Assembly (NCBI GenBank): GCA_937884235.1
Contig: CALGBT010000102.1
Coordinates: 1-30,602, forward strand
Source: an uncultured Pseudomonadota bacterium
GTDB lineage: Bacteria; Myxococcota_A; UBA9042; CAIXZC01
Reading direction: 5' to 3'
Length of the DNA: 30,602 bases
Position numbers and translations under genes: made by a program. Below, piece by piece: positions 8,072-15,873 of the stretch; position 1 is the first letter of the stretch, and every line of letters starts with the position of its first letter. The notes beneath the pieces were generated by a model. It ran no database searches and was not told the origin of the DNA. It worked only from the letters and a program-made list of their open reading frames with translations.

Positions 8072-8211
8072 CACACAAATCCCCTGGTGGTGTTTCCTGT
8101 AATGCCGATTGTGGAATGTCTATCAACTGCTTGTCCAACTACAAGGAATATCCCAGACCAGCGATGAATGCAAAACTTTTTTTGTATTACGCTGAAATGC
8201 GCCGACGTGGA

Positions 8212-11200
8212 CTAGAAATTGGTTGATGCGGAAGTGCCCGCCTGGCCATTCTTGCCGGCGTTACCAACGGAGGGTCCGCCGGCACCGCCAAAGCCTGATG
8301 CGCCCAGTGCAAAGTCATTATCATTCTTGTAGGCGGCGAGATTCACGCCTCCCTGACCGGTAGCATAGATCAGGTAAGAGACCCCGCCGCAGCCACCGCC
8401 ACCGCCGCCGCCATGACCGCCATGACCACCTTCGCCACCAGTACCGCCACCATTGGCGCACCATGAACTCCCGGTGCCAGGATTACCGCCTTCTGCGCCC
8501 CCACCGCCAACGCCGCCAATGCCCCCGGAACCACCAAAGCCGCCCGAGCCACCGACTCCACCCTCCAGGAAGTTATCCGTCAATTGTGGAACTGAGGCGG
8601 GGCCTGAAGTATAGGCCAGGAAGATACCAAAGGAGCCGCCTCCGCCAGTGGCGCCCGTGGCACCAGTGCCGGGGCAAGCCCCGGAGCCACCACCACCACC
8701 AGTGCCGCCGATATGGTCGTTACAGCCGAGATAGTAGTATAGAACATCGGCACCACCTCCGCCGCCGCCACCACCACCGCCACCGCCCGGTGCGCCGTTT
8801 CCTGCATTGCTGCCGGAATAGGCCTCCCAGATCCCGTTCACCACGTGGCCAGACGGTTGCACACAACCGGCTCCGGCAGTGCCATTGGCACCACTGGTAC
8901 CCTTACCGCCGTCAGCCCCTTCCATGGCATGGTTGGAGGTCGGCACGTTGCAGGTTCCGCAGGAAGAGGAGAAGCGTCCATCCCATCCAGCCGCACCGGC
9001 AGAGCCAGCCCCACTGCCACTACCCTTGGCACCATTTTCGTTGGCCCCGGGGCTGGTGTTGTAGGTCGGGCAATTGCTGTCGCCGCCCTTGCCCCCCGAG
9101 ACGGCTACGCCATTACAAGACATATTGCCACCAGTACCACCGTCCTTCACTTTGCCGCCGCCACAGTTGTACGAACTGTAGTAGTACGCGTTGGCCCCGC
9201 CACCGCCATCTTTGCCGTCCAGACCGTCACCACCGGCATTCCCGGACGAACCGTTGCCGCCATTGCCTGAAACCACGTGATTGTTGCTGAGCCGCAGCGC
9301 ATTGGTGCAGTTCCTGGCATGGATGGCGTAGCTGCTTCCGCCGGCAGTATTGTTGCTCTTGCCAAAGACCGTGAACCCATCGAAAACAGTGGTGCCAGCA
9401 TTGCCGTTGATGCCGCTGGCGTTCACCGCACCCGGCTTCTGCTGGGAGAAACTGCCTCCCATGACAACGGTTTCGTAAAGGACCACGTTGCGCTTCAGGA
9501 AGTCCGAAGAGTACCCACCATAGACACCGATTCCCTCGCTGAGGACGATGGAACCGGAGTACACGCCGGTGGCAACATAGACATCCCGCTTGTTGGAGGC
9601 CTTGGCCTTGTCGATGGCTGCCTGGATACTCAGCATCGGCTTGGCAAGGGTTCCCGCATCGCCGTCGGAGCCATTCTTGGCAACAAAGATGGCATTGTTC
9701 AATTCACCATCCACGCCATCACAATTCTGGTCCTTCACGACCTGATTGCATACCGGGAAGTCAGGGCAATCGACATCGGGCACATCCGTAGCTGACACAT
9801 ACTTGCATTCACAACCATCCGACGGATTACTGTTGATGTCATGATAGCCGTTGTTGCAGGTCATCATGCAGTCGGGACTAGCGGCATCACTGTCGCAGAC
9901 CCCGCCGGCGTTGTCGTACTGCAAGAACGTACAGTTATTGCCGCACTGACCGCAATGCTGGTCGGTTATGTACTTGCCGCCCACAATGAACCCGTCATCG
10001 ACGATGCCGTTGCAGTCATTGTCGATAGTATCACATGCCTCCTCGGGCAGGGCGCAGTCTGACCAACCTTGGGCACCACAGAATTGCGTACCGTAGCAGG
10101 TAGTAAATGGCTCCCCCTGGGCCGGTTCTGGCGGCCACGTGGCAGAACAACTCTTGGAGAGGTCAGGATTAGACCCGTCACAAGTGCAGGAGTTGGTCAC
10201 GGGGAAGCACTGCTTATCACCATCAAGCGGACTGCACTCGTAGCCTGACGGGCAGTCACCGTTGGAATCACAGTGCTTGGAGCAGTAGTTGCCGTCGGCC
10301 AGGGCAATGCACTTGGCCCCCTCAAGCACACAGTTGTCATCAGTGGAGCAGGGTTCGCACAGGCTCGCCACGTTGGGGATGCACTGGAACTTGTTGAGTT
10401 TGAAATAGCCCTCTTCACAGCTTTCCACTACACATTGGGGCGTCTCCTTCTCGACGCTGCATGCCGCCACCGCATGTGGGAAGCCTCCTTCGCAAGAGAT
10501 GGTGCAGGAGCCACAGTGGGTGAACTGATTGTACTTGCCATCCACATTCAGGAAGTCTTCGTCAACACTGCCATCACAGTCATTATCCACGTAGTCGCAG
10601 ATTTCCGGTGCGGGGACTGTTGCCTGGCAGACCCAGCCGGCATTACCTATGCAAACTGCCTGTCCGCTGCACTCACCAAACTCATTTGATGACGTGCAAG
10701 GCTTGGTTTGAGGCAGGTCATCGTCGATGAGGCCGTTGCAATCGTTGTCAACGCCGTCGCAGACCTCGAGAGAGGGGGGCAGTGCTCCACAATCCGACCA
10801 CCCAATCACCTTGTCGCAGGTCTGGAAGCCATAGCAAGTGCCGATGTCGTTGCTGGTTGAGCAGCTCCGCTTGCCGCCATCGGTAAATGAGTTGCACTCG
10901 CAGCTTCCAGAGGGGGGCAGGCAGAGAGTACCCTGCCCTGCGTAGGGGGCGCACTCCGTCTCGCCCTCGCAATCGCCATTGCCGACACAGGGGCTGGCGC
11001 AACGCTGCTTGCCATCAATGAGGACACAAAGCGAGCCGATGCAGTCAGCATCTTGTTCGCAGGCCTGGCAAGAGGTATCGGGGGGCACGACGCACTGGAA
11101 TGGCGAAACCTGGAAGAACCCGTCGCTGCACTCATCCACCACACACTTGGGCACCAGGTAGGTCGAATCACAGGTGCCGCTGGCATTGGGAATCGCTTCG

Positions 11201-13659
11201 AGGCACTCATTGTTACAGGTGCCACAGTGGACATCCAGGTAGTACTTCTCGTCGTCGTTGCGGAAGTCCTCATCGATGGAGCCATCGCAATCGTTGTCTT
11301 GATAGTCGCAGGCTTCCTGCGCTGGCACGGAAGCCTGGCAGACCCAGCCCTTGGTACCCTGACAAACCTCGACTCCGGGGCAGCTTCCCCACTCGTTGTC
11401 GACTGCGCAAGGCTGCGAACCGGGCAGACCATCATCGATGAGTCCGTTGCAGTCATTGTCCAGCCCGTCGCACTCTTCCAAGGCCGGATTGAGGGCGTCG
11501 CACTCAGTCCAGCCCAGCTGGAGGTCACAAGTTTCGAAACCAAAACAGAGGCCGAAATTGTTGGTCTTGGAGCAACTCCGTTTGGCCCCGACGTTGTCGG
11601 CATTGCAGTCGCAAGAGTTGGTATCCGGCACGCAGACGTTGCCGGCGCCGCCCTTCTCCTCGCAATGGTAGCCATCGGCACAGGCCCCCGCCTCGCAGTG
11701 GGAGAGGCAGAATTTGCCCTGATCTAAGCCGACGCAGACATCGAAATAGCAATCGGCATTATTGTTGCACTCCTTGCACTGAACATCGGGGGGCAGGATA
11801 CACTGAACATCGTTTAGCTTGAAGAACCCTTCGTCGCACTTCTGGACCTTGCATTTGGGACTTTGCAGGGAAGCATCGCAGAAAGCCGTGGCGTTGGGCA
11901 GCGACCCCTGGCAATTCTTGTCGCAACTGCCGCAGTGGTTCAGGGTTCCGTACTTGCCGTTGATGATAAAGTCTTCGTCAACAGACTCGTCGCAGTCGTT
12001 GTCCTGGTAGTCGCAGAGTTCCGGCTCCGGCTTGGCCGCGCTGCAAACCCAGCCCTGCATACCCAGACAGGTCTCGACACCCACGCACGTGCCCACATCA
12101 GGCTCCGTTACCTCGCAAGGCTTGGCTATGGGAAGGCCATCATCGGGCACCCCATTGCAGTCGTTGTCCAGTCCATCACACACCTCTACGCCGGCCGCCG
12201 AGGCCGAGCAATCAACCCAGCCAATTTCAGGGTCGCAGGTCTCGAGGCCAAAGCAGAGTCCCAGGTCAGATTCGACACTGCATGGACGGGTGGCACCAGC
12301 ATTCTCTTTGCTGCAATCACAGGTACCGCTCACGGGCACGCACCACTTGCCGGGAATCCCGTCAAGGGCCGTGCATTCGAAGTAGTCCGGGCACGCGGAT
12401 TCGGAGCAGTCCTCGGTGCAGAATTCGCCACCGGAGAAGGAGAGGCAGGCCCCGCCTTCGCATTGCAACTCTGCAACACACGGCTTGCAAAGCTTCTGGC
12501 CAACGGGGAGACACTGGTACTGGTTGAGGGCATAGTATCCGTCGAGGCACTCTTCGACTACGCAGAGGGGAGTCTGCAGGGTCGCGTCGCACTTTGCGGT
12601 GGCGTGGTCGATGGCCCCGGTGCAATCCTGGTTGCAGGTACCACAGTGATTCTGCGATCCGTACTTGCCGTCAACCTTGAAGTCCTCGTCAACCTGTCCA
12701 TCGCAATCGTTGTCCTGGAAATCACATTTCTCCAACGATGGCTCCGGGGCTGTGCAAATCCAGCCCTCCGGCCCCAGGCAGATGCTGCTGCCGACGCAAG
12801 AGCCGACACCTGGAATCTCATTCTCACAGGCCTGGGCCTCCGGAAGATCCTCATCAAAGAGACCGTCACAGTCATTGTCCTGCCCGTCGCAGACCTCTTC
12901 GTCGGGTTCACCGGCGGAACAATCCACCCAGCCGCTTTGCGGGTCGCATAGCTCGAACCCCTGGCAGGAGCCAAAGGCATTTTCGATACTGCAGGGCCGC
13001 ATCTGGCCACCAGTCTGGGCGGTACATTCACAAGAACCACTATCGGGCAGACAAACTGCTGTCGCCTCACCGGAGCGATCTACGTCCACGCAACTGAAAG
13101 TCCCGGGGCACGGAGTCAGGTTGTCACAGCCGAAGGTACAATAACCGGTTCCTTCCATCTGGACGCAGAAGCCACCGCCGCATTGGGAGTCCTTCTCGCA
13201 GGGATAGCAGAGCTTCTTGGATTCCGGCACACAGAGGAATACAAGGTCCGCGCCAAAGCCAGTGATCCCCTTGCAGTGCCAGTTCTCCGGGCATTCCTCG
13301 AAACACTCCTCGGTGCAGACGAACCCCTGTGGGCCGTCGACACAAAAGCCTCCAATGCACTCCTTGTTCTCGTCGCAGGGGCAACCGAATGGGGATGGTT
13401 TAAACTGACAGGGGTCGGAGCTATCGGGCGACCCCGTCTGATCGGTGGGGAAGGGTGTAAAGTCGCCCAGATCGGTATAGCTGATGACCTCATCTGGCAA
13501 AGCTTGATAATCGGTACCCGACTCTTGATCGCCGCCAATAATGCCCGGCTTGGTCTTGACGCCCGTAGTTCCTCCAGAAGAGCAACCCGGCAGGACTCCT
13601 GAGAGAGAGAGGATAGCGGTGAGAACAGCCAGCGTCGCGAAACGGTCAACTCGGATCAT
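8212..13659 (-). CDS. Giant Cys-rich lipoprotein with MopE-type repeats, beta-helix domain and Gly-rich tail
   Basis: This is a protein of 1815 residues. The signal peptide ends in a lipobox, GVLPGC, near residue 26, so it is probably lipidated and surface- or periplasm-facing. Residues ~60-1310 are Cys-rich modules containing nine DxxDNDCxG motifs (the MopE-type putative metal-binding motif, Asp/Asn-rich), in alternating DG-DNDCNG and DY-DNDCDG versions. Residues ~1320-1480 (IFVAKNGSDGDAGT, IQAAIDKAKA, GVYGGY) resemble DUF1565/pectate-lyase-like right-handed beta-helix domains. Residues ~1480-1815 are low-complexity Gly, Ser and Ala with GGxGG runs. The start at ATG 13659 has GAGGGAG upstream. 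The function is unknown; metal-dependent surface adhesion or extracellular matrix is a guess from the domains. Long antisense frames opposite it are by-products of codon bias. Confidence 0.88.
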   Translation of the reverse strand: MIRVDRFATLAVLTAILSLSGVLPGCSSGGTTGVKTKPGIIGGDQESGTDYQALPDEVISYTDLGDFTPFPTDQTGSPDSSDPCQFKPSPFGCPCDENKECIGGFCVDGPQGFVCTEECFEECPENWHCKGITGFGADLVFLCVPESKKLCYPCEKDSQCGGGFCVQMEGTGYCTFGCDNLTPCPGTFSCVDVDRSGEATAVCLPDSGSCECTAQTGGQMRPCSIENAFGSCQGFELCDPQSGWVDCSAGEPDEEVCDGQDNDCDGLFDEDLPEAQACENEIPGVGSCVGSSICLGPEGWICTAPEPSLEKCDFQDNDCDGQVDEDFKVDGKYGSQNHCGTCNQDCTGAIDHATAKCDATLQTPLCVVEECLDGYYALNQYQCLPVGQKLCKPCVAELQCEGGACLSFSGGEFCTEDCSESACPDYFECTALDGIPGKWCVPVSGTCDCSKENAGATRPCSVESDLGLCFGLETCDPEIGWVDCSASAAGVEVCDGLDNDCNGVPDDGLPIAKPCEVTEPDVGTCVGVETCLGMQGWVCSAAKPEPELCDYQDNDCDESVDEDFIINGKYGTLNHCGSCDKNCQGSLPNATAFCDASLQSPKCKVQKCDEGFFKLNDVQCILPPDVQCKECNNNADCYFDVCVGLDQGKFCLSHCEAGACADGYHCEEKGGAGNVCVPDTNSCDCNADNVGAKRSCSKTNNFGLCFGFETCDLQLGWTECDALNPALEECDGLDNDCNGLIDDGLPGSQPCAVDNEWGSCPGVEVCQGTKGWVCQASVPAQEACDYQDNDCDGSIDEDFRNDDEKYYLDVHCGTCNNECLEAIPNASGTCDSTYLVPKCVVDECSDGFFQVSPFQCVVPPDTSCQACEQDADCIGSLCVLIDGKQRCASPCVGNGDCEGETECAPYAGQGTLCLPPSGSCECNSFTDGGKRSCSTSNDIGTCYGFQTCDKVIGWSDCGALPPSLEVCDGVDNDCNGLIDDDLPQTKPCTSSNEFGECSGQAVCIGNAGWVCQATVPAPEICDYVDNDCDGSVDEDFLNVDGKYNQFTHCGSCTISCEGGFPHAVAACSVEKETPQCVVESCEEGYFKLNKFQCIPNVASLCEPCSTDDNCVLEGAKCIALADGNYCSKHCDSNGDCPSGYECSPLDGDKQCFPVTNSCTCDGSNPDLSKSCSATWPPEPAQGEPFTTCYGTQFCGAQGWSDCALPEEACDTIDNDCNGIVDDGFIVGGKYITDQHCGQCGNNCTFLQYDNAGGVCDSDAASPDCMMTCNNGYHDINSNPSDGCECKYVSATDVPDVDCPDFPVCNQVVKDQNCDGVDGELNNAIFVAKNGSDGDAGTLAKPMLSIQAAIDKAKASNKRDVYVATGVYSGSIVLSEGIGVYGGYSSDFLKRNVVLYETVVMGGSFSQQKPGAVNASGINGNAGTTVFDGFTVFGKSNNTAGGSSYAIHARNCTNALRLSNNHVVSGNGGNGSSGNAGGDGLDGKDGGGGANAYYYSSYNCGGGKVKDGGTGGNMSCNGVAVSGGKGGDSNCPTYNTSPGANENGAKGSGSGAGSAGAAGWDGRFSSSCGTCNVPTSNHAMEGADGGKGTSGANGTAGAGCVQPSGHVVNGIWEAYSGSNAGNGAPGGGGGGGGGGGGADVLYYYLGCNDHIGGTGGGGGSGACPGTGATGATGGGGSFGIFLAYTSGPASVPQLTDNFLEGGVGGSGGFGGSGGIGGVGGGGAEGGNPGTGSSWCANGGGTGGEGGHGGHGGGGGGGCGGVSYLIYATGQGGVNLAAYKNDNDFALGASGFGGAGGPSVGNAGKNGQAGTSASTNF
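10010..12905 (-). repeat. Tandem ~237-codon Cys-rich modules with paired DxDNDC motifs
   Basis: The DxxDNDC motifs fall near 12885, 12710, 12165, 12005, 11455, 11293, 10745, 10580 and 10018, so equivalent motifs recur every ~710-726 nt. Each module reads: DG-DNDCNG, a GWVC segment, DY-DNDCDG, GKY...HCGxC, a QC segment, a CxxC/C...C disulfide-type block, and a C-x-C...RxCS...GxC segment leading to the next DG motif. The copies are related in protein sequence but are not near-identical in DNA, so the expansion is old and has been under selection. The final copy is partial (DTIDNDCNG only). Confidence 0.85.
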
Positions 13660-13713
13660 TTTGCTCCCTCTGTGCGCGCGTTGGTGTGCACGCCCGCGGC
13701 CTGCACGCCACGT

Positions 13714-13719
13714 ATTATA
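13714..13719 (-). promoter_or_regulatory. -10 element (TATAAT) upstream of the giant lipoprotein gene
   Basis: A perfect TATAAT on the minus strand lies 54 nt upstream of the ATG at 13659. The -35 hexamer at 17-18 nt spacing is poor (TTCCAG or CTTCCA), so an activator or alternative sigma factor may be involved, or the match may be chance. Confidence 0.4.
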
Positions 13720-13769
13720 GAGACATTGTGCGGCAACTGGAAGGAAATGGAAGAAAATGTGTTGCCTGC

Positions 13770-14330
13770 CTACAGCTTGACGGTCTTAAATTCGCCAGTC
13801 TCGTGGGCCGCCTTGCCGACCTCAATGAAGGCATCGTAAACCATGGACAAGGTGCGCCCCGGGTTGGAGAGCAGCTCTTCCAGCAACCGATTGGCCTGGC
13901 GCTGTCGCCGACTCAGGTCTGTAACCACGAAATCGAGGATTTTGTAAGCGAAAGTGTTATTGGCAAGAAAGAGGCCCTCAAATTCAGCACGACCGCACTC
14001 AAGCAGCACCACTGGGGATGAAGCCTCCAACGTATTGGGTCGACGGCCGCCGTCGATGAGCGGAACCTGGCCTAGCATGCGATTCTTACCGATGCTGGCA
14101 AGCCGCTGCCGCACACGCGGGGAGACCTCTTTAATGACGTTTATTACTCCAGAGACAACGATGAAGAAGGAGGGGGCGGCCTCACCTTCACGGCAGAGGA
14201 CCTCGCCCGGACTCAGGTGGCGCACTCGGAGCGCCACAGAAAGCATCTCAAGTTCACCATCACTGAAGTCCTCAAAAACGGAAACCTGCCTCATGTACGC
14301 TAGCGCGTCGTAGGGACGGTGGGAGTTCAT
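13770..14330 (-). CDS. Cyclic-nucleotide-binding-domain protein, degenerate phosphate-binding cassette
   Basis: This is a protein of 186 residues with one CAP-type effector domain: VFEDFSDGELEML, LSPGEVLCREGEAAPSFFIVVSGVINV, then LGQVPLIDGGRRPNTLEAS. In cAMP-binding members the phosphate-binding cassette reads roughly GExALxxxxPRxATV; here Glu is replaced by Gln and the PRxAT stretch by RRPNTLEA, so nucleotide binding is doubtful. The C-terminus is helical and has no helix-turn-helix or kinase domain. It overlaps the upstream cNMP gene by 4 nt (ATGA), so the two are co-translated and may form a heteromer. The role is likely regulatory, with partner unknown. Confidence 0.8.
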   Translation of the reverse strand: MNSHRPYDALAYMRQVSVFEDFSDGELEMLSVALRVRHLSPGEVLCREGEAAPSFFIVVSGVINVIKEVSPRVRQRLASIGKNRMLGQVPLIDGGRRPNTLEASSPVVLLECGRAEFEGLFLANNTFAYKILDFVVTDLSRRQRQANRLLEELLSNPGRTLSMVYDAFIEVGKAAHETGEFKTVKL

Positions 14331-14875
14331 TGGACACCTCCACTCGGCCCGGATTGCCCGCCGCCCATGGCCGACCCCAAAAAACGCCTCTCGATGGAGG
14401 AAAGATCCTGTTCCGGATTCTTGAAAAACTCGCCGACCCGCTCATCAATCGTACGCAGCCGCTCGCACATGAGCGGCGCAACTGCCCGCAAAACCTTGAA
14501 AGCAGCAGGCGCATATGCGCGGCGCAGCTCATTGAAAGACTCAAGGTTGATCTGGAAAAGCACCGCATCTGAAGTGGTCGCCACCGTCGCACTGCGGGGA
14601 TGGCTATCGATAAGTGCCATCTCGCCAAAGACCGTCGGGGCCTTCAATGTCGCCAGCCTGGTAATGTCGCCACCGGGCAGCTCCTTGTTCACCTCGGCAG
14701 TCCCCTCGACAAGTACGTACATGGCACTGGCGACATCGCCTTCCTCCACCACGGTGACACCCTCGCGTACTCGCAGCACCTTCGAGATCTCGACGATCTG
14801 GGAAAGCTCATCTGGACTCAAGGTCCGAAAGAGCGGAGCCATCGCCAGAATCCTCTGATATAGCCGTTTATCCAT
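14327..14875 (-). CDS. Cyclic-nucleotide-binding-domain protein, canonical cassette
   Basis: This is a protein of 182 residues from ATG 14875 (MDKRLYQ), preceded by GGGAG at about 10 nt; a TTG at 14896 in frame has no ribosome binding site. The effector domain has FRTLSPDELSQIVEISKVL, VREGVTVVEEGDVASAMYVLVEGTAEV and VFGEMALIDSHPRSATVAT. The last matches the cAMP/cGMP phosphate-binding cassette with its Glu and Arg. No DNA-binding or catalytic domain follows, and the C-terminus ends in a Gly/Ser-rich tail. It resembles a stand-alone regulatory subunit. It is divergent from the secreted protein at 15029, and overlaps the second cNMP gene by 4 nt. Confidence 0.85.
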   Translation of the reverse strand: MDKRLYQRILAMAPLFRTLSPDELSQIVEISKVLRVREGVTVVEEGDVASAMYVLVEGTAEVNKELPGGDITRLATLKAPTVFGEMALIDSHPRSATVATTSDAVLFQINLESFNELRRAYAPAAFKVLRAVAPLMCERLRTIDERVGEFFKNPEQDLSSIERRFLGSAMGGGQSGPSGGVQ

Positions 14876-14956
14876 TATCCAGGCACTCCCGTCCAAGGTC
14901 CAGAGCAGTCTAGCATAGGCCTAGAGAGCCTGCAACCGTGTGCGACGCGCAAGCCC

Positions 14957-14985
14957 TTGACAGTAACTTCGCCAGCTTCCATGAT
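14957..14985 (+). promoter_or_regulatory. Sigma70-like promoter for the secreted helical protein
   Basis: A consensus -35 TTGACA (14957-14962), a 17-nt spacer and -10 CATGAT (14980-14985) give a predicted transcript start near 14992, about 37 nt before the ATG at 15029. This also argues against a longer coding region beginning at the TTG 14957. Confidence 0.6.
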
Positions 14986-15028
14986 GGAGCCAACGTTACC
15001 GTTCAACACCTTAACCGGAGGAAATCTT

Positions 15029-15742
15029 ATGAAGAAACTTATCACGCTCATGGCAGCCCTTTCGTTGGCACTCGTGCCGTTGACTGCATCGGCCCAATTC
15101 GGATTGGGGAAGAAGAAGAACAAGTTTGACACCAAGCCAATCAACCAGCTCCTCGGTGACATCGACAAGGTTGTCGACGAGTACGAAGGGGCAACTGAGA
15201 ACGTCCGCACCGCCACCGAAACCGTGCAGAATATCATCAAGGGATACGCCGACGGAGAATTCCCGGTCCTGACGAAACCATGGGCAGAAATCCGCAAAGA
15301 GATCAACGAGGCCAAAGACGACGCAGCCAGAACTGCTGCGGTTGAACTCTCCAACAAGTACCTCCTCGAAATTGAAGAACGCAAAAAGGCAGTCGAGGCA
15401 TTCCTGGCAGACCCGGCCAAGGCCGCAGATATCCAGGGGAAGCTGCAGCCCCCGGAGGTCGAGCAACTCAACCAGATCGTCGCCAGCATGAAGCCTGTTC
15501 CCGAACAGGACGCCCAGCTGATCAAGCGCTCCACTGACCTCACCGCCAAAGCCGCCACGGGAGTCGCTGATCTGACCAAGCAGATTGGTAGCAACCCCTT
15601 GAAAGCAAATGACTACAAGAAGCTCATCAACAAGCTCAACACGGGCATGGAGAAGCTGAACCAGATCCCCACTGAGTTGAACAAGCAGGTGGACGCCATC
15701 AAGACCATGCTCGCCAACCTCGACAAGCTGCTCATCAAGTAG
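15029..15742 (+). CDS. Secreted helical protein of unknown function
   Basis: ATG 15029 has a strong ribosome binding site (CGGAGGAAA). The 237-residue product begins with a classical signal peptide (MKKLITLMAALSLAL...) with a likely cleavage site ASA|QF near residue 22. The mature part is Lys-, Glu- and Ala-rich and predicted almost wholly helical (for example EIRKEINEAKDD and NKYLLEIEERKKAVEAF), with no cysteine, so it could be a periplasmic coiled-coil or helical-bundle protein. It does not match a family I can name. It stands alone, with its own promoter and divergent from the cNMP pair. Confidence 0.82.
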   Translation: MKKLITLMAALSLALVPLTASAQFGLGKKKNKFDTKPINQLLGDIDKVVDEYEGATENVRTATETVQNIIKGYADGEFPVLTKPWAEIRKEINEAKDDAARTAAVELSNKYLLEIEERKKAVEAFLADPAKAADIQGKLQPPEVEQLNQIVASMKPVPEQDAQLIKRSTDLTAKAATGVADLTKQIGSNPLKANDYKKLINKLNTGMEKLNQIPTELNKQVDAIKTMLANLDKLLIK

Positions 15743-15787
15743 TCTGCCGCCACGCGTCATTTCCGAGTAGGCCTCTCCAGAAATCCC

Positions 15788-15815
15788 TTGATCCTGTTTG
15801 CCTCGTCGGTACAAT
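15788..15815 (+). promoter_or_regulatory. Sigma70-like promoter for the Cys-rich lipoprotein gene
   Basis: -35 TTGATC (15788-15793), a 16-nt spacer and -10 TACAAT (15810-15815). The predicted start near 15822 coincides with a small hairpin, AGGAC-TAAC-GTCCT (15821-15834), which would cap the 5' end of the mRNA. The gene's ATG is at 15874. Confidence 0.5.
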
Positions 15816-15873
15816 GTCCCAGGACTAACGTCCTACACTAATACTCCTTAGCAGCAGGATCGGAGGCTTCATC

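Noticed and set aside
8072..8211. Intrinsic terminator between the selenoprotein candidate and the giant lipoprotein gene
   Set aside because: A T7 run is present at 8177-8183 but I could not find a GC-rich hairpin directly before it on either strand.
8212..9300. Gly-rich repetitive stretch as a possible CRISPR or tandem DNA repeat array
   Set aside because: The repetition comes from glycine codons in one open frame; there are no constant-length direct repeats with unique spacers.
11053..12951. Long plus-strand open frames opposite the giant lipoprotein (for example 11863-12951 and 11053-11727)
   Set aside because: They mirror the repetitive Cys/Asp codons of the minus-strand gene, have low-complexity Val/Ala/Thr-type products, no ribosome binding sites and no recognisable domain.
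14957..15028. Longer start (TTG 14957) for the secreted helical protein
   Set aside because: It would overlap the TTGACA promoter and bury the signal peptide; ATG 15029 has a strong ribosome binding site.
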